NCBI GenBank assembly: GCA_029939085.1
Contig: JAOZTQ010000030.1
Coordinates: 1 to 10,499, forward strand
DNA from: Candidatus Nanopelagicales bacterium
GTDB lineage: Bacteria > Actinomycetota > Actinomycetes > S36-B12 > GCA-2699445
DNA: 10,499 nucleotides
Direction of reading: 5' to 3'
Shown: positions 1 through 4,788 of the stretch, piece by piece
Position numbering within the stretch: the stretch's first letter is position 1
How the letters are laid out: every line of letters starts with the position of its first letter
The notes under the pieces: model-generated
The model's database searches: none
What the model saw: the letters and a program-made list of their open reading frames with translations, nothing else
Told to the model about the DNA's origin: nothing
Made by a program: the position numbers and the translations under genes

Positions 1-48
1 AATCCAGGTATGTTGGTGCAGGTTCCAGCCAGGCTTTAGGAGGTCCAG

Positions 49-1809
49 GTGCTTCGGATGACCCAGCTTTTCCTGCGTACGTTGCGCGAGGATCCAGCAG
101 ATGCTGAGGTGCCCAGTCACCGGCTCTTGGTTCGGGCCGGATATGTGCGTCGTATCGCTCCGGGAATCTTTTCCTGGCTACCGCTGGGCTACCTAGTGTT
201 TCGAAATGTTGAACGTATCGTTCGTGAAGAGATGGATGCTGCCGGCTTTCAGGAGGTCCATTTCCCTGCGCTATTGCCGAGGGAACCCTATGAGGAAACT
301 GGGCGATGGAGCGACTATGGGGACTCACTCTTCCGACTGGTTGATCGTAAGGGCGGAGATTTCCTTCTCGGACCTACCCATGAGGAAATGTTCACTCTGA
401 TGGTCAAACAGGAGTTTTCTTCCTATAAGGATCTGCCGGTCAGCCTCTACCAAATCCAAAATAAATATCGAGATGAAGCTCGGCCACGCGCGGGAATCTT
501 GAGAGGCAGGGAATTCGTCATGAAGGATTCCTACTCATTTGACGTCGACGATGCGGGTTTGCAACGCAGTTACGACGCTCATCGCGAAGCATATATCCGC
601 GTATTTCAACGTTTGGGCCTGGATTTCCTCATCGTCAGTGCAGTTTCGGGAGCCATGGGAGGTTCCGCATCAGAAGAGTTCTTGGCGCCCTGTGAGAACG
701 GTGAAGACACTTTTGTTCGCTGCACCAACTGCGACTACGCCGCCAATACCGAGGCGGTGGTCACATCAGCTCCGGCGGCTGTCGAGTGGGACGATTTACC
801 CGATTCATTCGTGGCAGAAACACCTGGAACTGAAACTATTGAAACTCTTGTCGATTTCGCAAACAACCACGACGAACTAACTCGTTCCGATAGAGCTTGG
901 GAGGCTGCGGACACGCTCAAGAATGTAGTCGTCATGGTGACTGAGCCGACCGGAGAGCTTTCCCCCTTGGTAGTTGGTGTTCCAGGAGATCGCGATGTTG
1001 ATATGAGCCGGCTTGAAGCAGCGCTTGCTCCGGCGACGGTACGTCCAGCCGAGGAATCAGACTTTGCCGCCTTCCCCGATCTGGTGCGTGGATACATCGG
1101 ACCCGAGATCCTCGGTACGACCGGGGACAGCGGTATTCGGTATCTCGTAGATCCCCGAGTCGTGGACGGCACCACGTGGGTGACCGGAGCCAATCAACCT
1201 AATCATCACGTTTTTGGTTTAGTCGCTGGGCGAGATTTCCATGCTGACGGAACTATCGAGGCCGCTACCGTGCAGGCTGGTGATGCGTGTCCTCGCTGTG
1301 GCGGAACCCTAGAGATCGAACGCGGTATCGAAATTGGTCACATCTTCCAGTTAGGAAGAAAGTACGCAGAGGCGTTGGATCTGCAAGTTCTCGACGAGAA
1401 CGGCAAGTTGGTCACCGTAACTATGGGCAGTTATGGAATCGGGGTCTCCCGTGCTGTAGCCGCGATCGCCGAGCAAACCTATGACGAGTCCGGGCTCTGT
1501 TGGCCTGCCGCAGTAGCGCCGGCTGATGTTCACATTGTCGTGGCGGGGAAGAATGAACAAATCACGACCGGTGCTGAGCGTCTGGCTGAAGAGTTGGAGC
1601 GTGCGGGCCTTCGAGTGCTTATCGATGACCGTCGCGGCGTTTCTGTTGGGGTGAAGTTCAACGATGCTGAGCTGATCGGCATACCGACCATCGTGATTGT
1701 TGGCAAGGCACTTGCCGATGGCGAAATCGAAGTCAAAGACCGAAAGACTGGCGAGCGTAGTCGAGTAGCTGTGGCTGATGCTGCGGCGGCTCTAGCGGTG
1801 AGCGACTAG
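49..1809 (+). CDS. proS: Prolyl-tRNA synthetase (bacterial type, with editing insertion)
   Basis: This class II aminoacyl-tRNA synthetase charges tRNA-Pro with proline in the cytosol. The 586-residue length is normal for the bacterial form. Visible parts are the N-terminal motif 1 region (about 28-80), GPTHEE at 108-113, the motif 2 block starting YRDEARPRAGILR at 140, an inserted YbaK-like editing domain (about 225-405), motif 3 GSYGIGVSR at 460-468, and the anticodon-binding domain (about 492-586). CxxC pairs at 225/228 and 414/417 flank the insertion. The start is GTG at 49, because a perfect AGGAGG at 38-43 lies 5 nt before it. ATG at 58 is the alternative but would be 14 nt from that site. 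The N-terminus (MLRMTQLFLRTL) aligns from memory with mycobacterial ProS. The gene ends on a TAG shared, through a CTAG palindrome, with the convergent gene. Only 48 nt of upstream DNA is visible. Confidence 0.98.
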   Translation: MLRMTQLFLRTLREDPADAEVPSHRLLVRAGYVRRIAPGIFSWLPLGYLVFRNVERIVREEMDAAGFQEVHFPALLPREPYEETGRWSDYGDSLFRLVDRKGGDFLLGPTHEEMFTLMVKQEFSSYKDLPVSLYQIQNKYRDEARPRAGILRGREFVMKDSYSFDVDDAGLQRSYDAHREAYIRVFQRLGLDFLIVSAVSGAMGGSASEEFLAPCENGEDTFVRCTNCDYAANTEAVVTSAPAAVEWDDLPDSFVAETPGTETIETLVDFANNHDELTRSDRAWEAADTLKNVVVMVTEPTGELSPLVVGVPGDRDVDMSRLEAALAPATVRPAEESDFAAFPDLVRGYIGPEILGTTGDSGIRYLVDPRVVDGTTWVTGANQPNHHVFGLVAGRDFHADGTIEAATVQAGDACPRCGGTLEIERGIEIGHIFQLGRKYAEALDLQVLDENGKLVTVTMGSYGIGVSRAVAAIAEQTYDESGLCWPAAVAPADVHIVVAGKNEQITTGAERLAEELERAGLRVLIDDRRGVSVGVKFNDAELIGIPTIVIVGKALADGEIEVKDRKTGERSRVAVADAAAALAVSD

Positions 1810-2354
1810 TTCTGAAGTTGGGCACCATCGCCGCCGGTATCACCCGATGATTCGGGCGGCGACGGAGTCGCTGACTCAACGGGTGTTGGGGAGTCGCTTG
1901 GCTCGTCCTCTGCAGTAGCAGGCGTGTCTTGGCCCTCACCGATAGCCTTCATGATCGGCTCACCAGTGCCGGGAAAGGATTCTGGCCGCTGCCCCCAGGA
2001 AACTGCTCTTGCGCTGCACCGACGAGCGGACTCGATGAAGTCCTTTCGGGTTTCAGTCGTTTGGGTTGCGGCTAGGGTGCAGTAGACATTCACGAGGCGG
2101 TCCTCGCAGAGAGCCGCGAGCCTACGAGCTTGTTCGGCGTTGGTTACCGGGAATGGGATCTGAAAAACCGCATCCAGATCGGGTTGCTCGGCCAGTTGGG
2201 CTAATGCATCGTCTCGGGCCTGCTCATGTGTCGCTATCGCGTTGATGGCCCGGGTTCGCTCTCCGCCGGATAACCGGGGGGCGAGGACACCATAGGCGTA
2301 GGCTGCGGCCTGTTCGCCAGTAGCGACGGGAAGCCACGTGTCAGCACTCATCAT
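1806..2354 (-). CDS. DUF4439 ferritin-like protein with acidic Pro/Ser tail
   Basis: I recognise a DUF4439 (ferritin-like fold) protein. Marks are GEQAAAYAYGVLAPRLSG near residues 13-30, THEQARDDAL at 42-51, IPFPVTNAEQARRLAALCEDRL at about 66-87 (with C83), and SARAVSWGQRPESFPG at about 114-129. These are the family's usual helices and PFPV and FPG signatures. No signal peptide or membrane helix is seen, so it is probably cytosolic. Residues 140-182 form a low-complexity acidic Pro/Ser/Thr tail. The biochemical function of the family is unknown; metal binding is only inferred from the fold. The first ATG (2354) overlaps the stop of the upstream lipoprotein gene as ATGATGA. The second ATG (2351) is 6 nt after the AGGGAGG site and is an equally good start. 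The two genes are surely co-transcribed. The stop codon lies inside the proS stop region, a 4-nt tail-to-tail overlap. The same pair beside proS is remembered from mycobacteria (Rv2843/Rv2844 region). Confidence 0.85.
   Translation of the reverse strand: MMSADTWLPVATGEQAAAYAYGVLAPRLSGGERTRAINAIATHEQARDDALAQLAEQPDLDAVFQIPFPVTNAEQARRLAALCEDRLVNVYCTLAATQTTETRKDFIESARRCSARAVSWGQRPESFPGTGEPIMKAIGEGQDTPATAEDEPSDSPTPVESATPSPPESSGDTGGDGAQLQN
1828..1877. terminator. Two adjacent inverted repeats just past proS, candidate U-less terminator
   Basis: Bases 1828-1835 (TCGCCGCC) and 1855-1862 (GGCGGCGA) are perfectly complementary over 8 bp with a 19-nt loop. Two bases later, GAGTC at 1865-1869 pairs with GACTC at 1873-1877 around a 3-nt loop. 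Both lie 19-68 nt past the proS stop and inside the 3' end of the convergent DUF4439 gene, in the part coding for its low-complexity tail. There is no T tract, so this is not a classical intrinsic terminator; U-less hairpin terminators have been proposed in actinobacteria. GC-rich coding sequence can form such stems by chance. Confidence 0.3.
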
Positions 2355-2800
2355 GCGCCTCCCTGAAGATAGGCGGCGTGACCGGCCTCTGATGCCGCAA
2401 TGCGAGCGAGTAGTTCCACTAATGCGGTGTCCTCGGCTGTGATTGCTGCTTCGGTTCGTTGTCGGGCGGCTTGCTGTTCCAATTGCCTTAGCGCCTTGCG
2501 GTTCAGGGTGGTACCGCTGGGTGAGGGCACTGTTGGTTGACCATCGTCGGGAAACACCGACGCTAGGTGTTCTTCATGTTGTTTAGCCAAAAAGTCGTAG
2601 GTCGCTGCTTTACCCGGTTCAGCGGCGGCAGCTGCGCGGTACGCCGCAATCAGTTCCACCTCTGAGTTTGCAGTCGCGGTCCGTGCGGCGTCGTCCGGGC
2701 TCTTTGGAGCTTCGGGAGTATCGGTGTCATTTGCGCAGCCGGCAGCAACTATCGGAGTGCTGGCAGCAGCCAGCAGTAGCGCTCTGCGGGAAATGTCCAT
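2351..2800 (-). CDS. Predicted Tat-exported lipoprotein with ferritin-like domain
   Basis: This 149-residue protein has an export signal. A twin-arginine stretch SRRALLL (4-10) and a hydrophobic run lead to an AAGC lipobox with Cys at 22. It is therefore likely a Tat-dependent lipoprotein on the outer face of the membrane. After a Thr/Pro/Asp linker (23-45) come four predicted helices: about 46-60 (EVELIAAYR), 65-83 (containing HEEHL at 75-79), 100-122 and 124-147 (containing ASEAGH at 136-141). The acidic/histidine pattern (E47, E49, H75, H78, E138, H141) is what a ferritin-like di-metal fold would show. Metal binding and function are inference. A GGAG (complement of 2807-2810) lies 6 nt before the ATG. 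The gene overlaps the following DUF4439 gene by 4 nt (ATGA), suggesting translational coupling and a shared task. The family is typical of this locus in actinobacteria but is uncharacterised as far as I know. Confidence 0.8.
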   Translation of the reverse strand: MDISRRALLLAAASTPIVAAGCANDTDTPEAPKSPDDAARTATANSEVELIAAYRAAAAAEPGKAATYDFLAKQHEEHLASVFPDDGQPTVPSPSGTTLNRKALRQLEQQAARQRTEAAITAEDTALVELLARIAASEAGHAAYLQGGA

Positions 2801-2894
2801 GCGATGCTCCGTTGAAGTTATCGAAGCACTACCCTAAATGGAGCCAGTTTCAAACTGAACAACGGGCGCTCGTCGTAGCGAAGAGGAGATCCTT
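2801..2894. promoter_or_regulatory. Divergent intergenic region: rimP operon and lipoprotein promoters
   Basis: This 94-bp spacer lies between divergent genes and must hold the start signals of the reverse-strand ferritin-like pair. It probably also holds the main promoter of the rimP-ribF operon. The rimP Shine-Dalgarno AGAGGAG (2882-2888) is 6 nt before ATG 2895. Sigma-70-like boxes are weak. Forward, TTGAAG (2812-2817) is 17 bp from TAAATG (2835-2840). Reverse, TTGAAA (complement of 2848-2853) lies inside a palindrome, with no good -10 at the right distance. I can support that promoters are expected here but not exact sites. Confidence 0.45.
2845..2857. repeat. Perfect 13-bp palindrome CAGTTTCAAACTG, possible operator
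   Basis: Arms CAGTTT and AAACTG are perfectly complementary around a single C, in the middle of the divergent spacer. It overlaps the best reverse-strand -35-like hexamer (TTGAAA). A dimeric regulator site is one reading. Short AT-rich palindromes also occur by chance, and no second copy is seen in the window. Confidence 0.4.
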
Positions 2895-3362
2895 ATGGGT
2901 GATGACCTCGCTTCGCGGGTTCGGCAAGTTATCGGCCAACCCATATCGGGTCAGGGTGCGGACCTGGAGGATGTCGTTATAGCGGGAAGTCGTAAAAGAC
3001 CCGTGATTCGCATCATCGTCGACGCCGATGACGGTCTCAGTCTGGACAAGGCGGCCGATATCAATCGGGCGTGCGCTAAGGCAATCGATGAAGTCAACGT
3101 TATGGGTGAGCAGTCCTATGTTGTCGAGGTGACAAGTCCGGGAGTGTCTCGGCCGCTTACCGCAGCGCGGCACTGGCGTCGAAATCTTGGCAGACTGGTG
3201 CGTATTCAGCCCCGCGAGGATGGAGAAGTCTTCACTGGTCGAATCGTTGCGGCAAGTGATACGACTGCAACTGTTGACGTTGCGGGCTCGCCACGAGAAT
3301 TTCCGTACCGCGATGTGAAGAAGGCCGTGATCCAAGTAGAACTCAAGCGGGGGGAAGGTTAG
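2895..3362 (+). CDS. rimP: Ribosome maturation factor RimP
   Basis: RimP helps late steps of 30S subunit assembly in the cytosol. The 155-residue protein shows the N-terminal alpha/beta domain with GLSLDKAADINRA (47-59) and the family hallmark YVVEVTSPGVSRPL (75-88). A C-terminal SH3-like beta domain follows (about 90-155), including FTGRIVAA and FPYRDVKKAVIQVEL. The start ATG has AGAGGAG 6 nt upstream. It is the first gene of the forward operon, and its stop lies 5 nt before nusA, the usual partner of rimP in nearly all bacteria. Nothing is missing or unusual. Confidence 0.95.
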   Translation: MGDDLASRVRQVIGQPISGQGADLEDVVIAGSRKRPVIRIIVDADDGLSLDKAADINRACAKAIDEVNVMGEQSYVVEVTSPGVSRPLTAARHWRRNLGRLVRIQPREDGEVFTGRIVAASDTTATVDVAGSPREFPYRDVKKAVIQVELKRGEG

Positions 3363-3367
3363 CGATT

Positions 3368-4381
3368 ATGGATATAGATGTCGCCGCACTGCGGAGTTTG
3401 GTTCGAGAGCGTTCTGTGTCGTTCGACCTTGTCGTTACTAGTATCGAAGAAGCGCTCTTAAGCGCCTATCACCATCAACCAGGGGCGCATGAGCAAGCGC
3501 GAGTGGAACTTGATCGAACAACGGGTCACGTCACGGTATGGGCTAAGGAAATCAATGACGATGGCGTTGAGTTGGCTGAATACGATGACACTCCCGAAGG
3601 TTTCGGTCGAGTAGCGGCCGCAACCGCCAGACAAGTTCTGACTCAACGTCTGCGTGAGGCCACGTCAGCCGTGAATTACGACGAATTTTCCGGCAAAGCG
3701 GGTGAGTTAATCGGAGGCACGATTCAGCAGTCCAATGAGTCAGGCGGAATCAAGGTGCTCATTGGTAAAGACGTTGAGGGTGTGCTTCCGATCGCAGAGC
3801 AGGTGCCAGGTGAGGACTACAGTCACGGCAAGCGGATGCGATGCGTGATTGTTTCGGTTCGTCGGGGTCAGCGGGGTCCACTCGTCACTCTTTCGCGGAC
3901 GCATCCCGATTTAGTCCGGCACCTCTTTGCTTTGGAAGTCCCTGAAATTGCCGATGGAGCGGTTCAGATCGGTGGATTGGCTCGAGAAGCGGGTCACCGC
4001 ACCAAAATTGCCGTCTCGAGTAAGTCTCCCGAGGTCAACGCCAAAGGAGCCTGTATTGGCCCGATGGGTCAGCGGGTGCGGCAGGTGATGAATGAGCTTT
4101 CGGGCGAAAAAATCGACATTGTCGATTTCAGCGAGGATCCTGCGGAATACATAGCCAATGCGTTATCACCGGCAAAGGTCAATGAAGTCATCGTTACGGA
4201 TCCAGCAGCGAAAGCCGCTCAGGTGATCGTGCCCGACTACCAACTTTCCTTGGCCATTGGTCGCGAGGGTCAGAATGCGCGGTTGGCGGCTCGGATGACC
4301 GGCTGGCGTATCGATATCCGCTCTGATCAAGGCTCGACAACCAGTGACGATCAGCTGCGCGAGCCCGGCCAACAAGGCTGA
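3368..4381 (+). CDS. nusA: Transcription termination/antitermination factor NusA
   Basis: NusA binds RNA polymerase and nascent RNA and modulates pausing, intrinsic termination and antitermination, including in rRNA operons. The order of domains is complete for the Gram-positive/actinobacterial short form (337 residues). The N-terminal polymerase-binding domain covers about 1-108 and the S1 domain about 112-178 (GELIGGTIQQ to LVTLSRTHPD). KH1 carries GACIGPMGQRVR (227-238) and EKIDIVDFSEDP (247-258), and KH2 carries AIGREGQNARLAARMTGW (296-313). The C-terminal acidic repeats of gammaproteobacterial NusA are absent, as expected. A GAAGG (3354-3358) within the end of rimP lies 9 nt before the ATG, so translation is likely coupled to rimP. 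A 31-nt gap leads to ylxR. Confidence 0.97.
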   Translation: MDIDVAALRSLVRERSVSFDLVVTSIEEALLSAYHHQPGAHEQARVELDRTTGHVTVWAKEINDDGVELAEYDDTPEGFGRVAAATARQVLTQRLREATSAVNYDEFSGKAGELIGGTIQQSNESGGIKVLIGKDVEGVLPIAEQVPGEDYSHGKRMRCVIVSVRRGQRGPLVTLSRTHPDLVRHLFALEVPEIADGAVQIGGLAREAGHRTKIAVSSKSPEVNAKGACIGPMGQRVRQVMNELSGEKIDIVDFSEDPAEYIANALSPAKVNEVIVTDPAAKAAQVIVPDYQLSLAIGREGQNARLAARMTGWRIDIRSDQGSTTSDDQLREPGQQG

Positions 4382-4412
4382 GGTTCGGTGAGAGTCAAGG
4401 GAGCGGCTACAC

Positions 4413-4682
4413 TTGCAGGAGATCAGTCAGTCTGGACCGACACGAATGTGTGTCGGGTGCCGGGGGCGCGCCAGACAAACTGATCTACTGCGCGTAGTCG
4501 CTATCGGCCCTGAACTGGTGCCCGATAGCACCACAAGGCAACCCGGTCGCGGTGCATACCTGCATCCTGATGTGGAGTGTCTTGAACTCGCTCAGCGCCG
4601 TCGGGCATTTGCTCGGGCGTTGCGAGTTGCGGGTTCGCTGTCAGATGAGGCAGTGATGGCTATCGTGCACCAAGAGAACTGA
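4413..4682 (+). CDS. ylxR: YlxR-family small RNA-binding protein (DUF448)
   Basis: This 89-residue protein belongs to the YlxR/DUF448 family found between nusA and infB in many bacteria. Family structures suggest RNA binding, but the exact role is unsettled. Visible signatures are RMCVGCR (11-17, Cys 13 and 16), LLRVVA (25-30), GRGAYLHPDVECLELA (46-61) and the basic RRRAFARALRV (62-72). The start is not certain. TTG at 4413 is the only start codon between an in-frame TGA (4389-4391) and ATG 4446, and AAGGGAG at 4397-4403 lies 9 nt before it, so I prefer TTG. Starting at ATG 4446 would place the conserved CVGC directly after Met, and the nearest AGGAG (4417-4421) would be 24 nt away, which is too far. 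A 106-nt leader follows before infB. Confidence 0.9.
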   Translation: MQEISQSGPTRMCVGCRGRARQTDLLRVVAIGPELVPDSTTRQPGRGAYLHPDVECLELAQRRRAFARALRVAGSLSDEAVMAIVHQEN

Positions 4683-4706
4683 CCGCCTGAGCTTCGGGAG
4701 ATCGAG

Positions 4707-4755
4707 ATGAGTACCCGATGACTTGTTCATCATGAAGCCAATCAACAAGCACTGA
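4707..4755 (+). other. Three ATGA-linked micro-ORFs: MSTR, MTCSS, MKPINKH
   Basis: The first frame (4707-4721) reads MSTR then TGA, with GGGAG 6 nt before its ATG. The second (4718-4735) starts on the ATGA that ends the first and reads MTCSS then TGA. The third (4732-4755) starts on the ATGA that ends the second and reads MKPINKH then TGA. A ribosome entering at 4707 could pass down the chain by stop-start coupling and finish at 4755, one base before the hairpin. The peptides themselves are too short to expect a function. The act of translating is the more likely signal, if any. Chance ATGA clusters are the alternative. Confidence 0.35.
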
Positions 4756-4774
4756 GGCTCGGCATTTCCGGGCC
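4756..4774 (+). repeat. Hairpin before the infB ribosome-binding site
   Basis: GGCTCGG (4756-4762) pairs with CCGGGCC (4768-4774) over 7 bp. Six are Watson-Crick pairs and one is G-U, around a CATTT loop. The 3' arm ends 5 nt before the infB AGGAG. The stem starts directly after the TGA of the last micro-ORF, so a terminating ribosome would cover or melt it. Confidence 0.55.
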
Positions 4775-4788
4775 AAGACAGGAGAGAA

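Larger units (their letters stand above)
4683..4788 (+). promoter_or_regulatory. infB leader with micro-ORF chain and hairpin
   Basis: This 106-nt gap is the only large one in the operon. In order it holds GGGAG (4696-4700), three tiny overlapping reading frames (4707-4755), a GC-rich hairpin (4756-4774), and the infB Shine-Dalgarno AGGAG (4780-4784) 4 nt before GTG 4789. No T tract follows the hairpin, so it is not an intrinsic terminator. From memory, infB leaders of Streptomyces and mycobacteria contain similar ATGAGTACGCGATGA strings and a GGTCCGG-type hairpin. If so, this is a conserved cis-element. I could not check this by alignment. Confidence 0.5.

Noticed and set aside
1..39. Open frame NPGMLVQVPARL ending at TAG 37-39, possibly the tail of an upstream gene
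   Set aside because: Twelve codons cannot be assigned to any family, and open frames of this length are common by chance.
735..1193. Reverse ORF of 152 codons opposite proS
   Set aside because: It is Ser/Thr/Val-rich, lacks any motif and lies antisense to the ProS editing insertion.
2867..2880. CGCT/AGCG stem ahead of the rimP ribosome-binding site
   Set aside because: Four base pairs is too short to separate from chance.
2850..3335. Reverse ORF of 161 codons opposite rimP
   Set aside because: It is an antisense shadow of a clear RimP with no recognisable domain, and it would cover the divergent spacer.
4717..4737. Small inverted repeats GATGA/TCATC and TTCAT/ATGAA in the infB leader as terminators
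   Set aside because: The stems are only 5 bp and AT-rich, without a T tract, and are mutually exclusive. They are better explained by the repeated ATGA/TCAT bases of the micro-ORFs.
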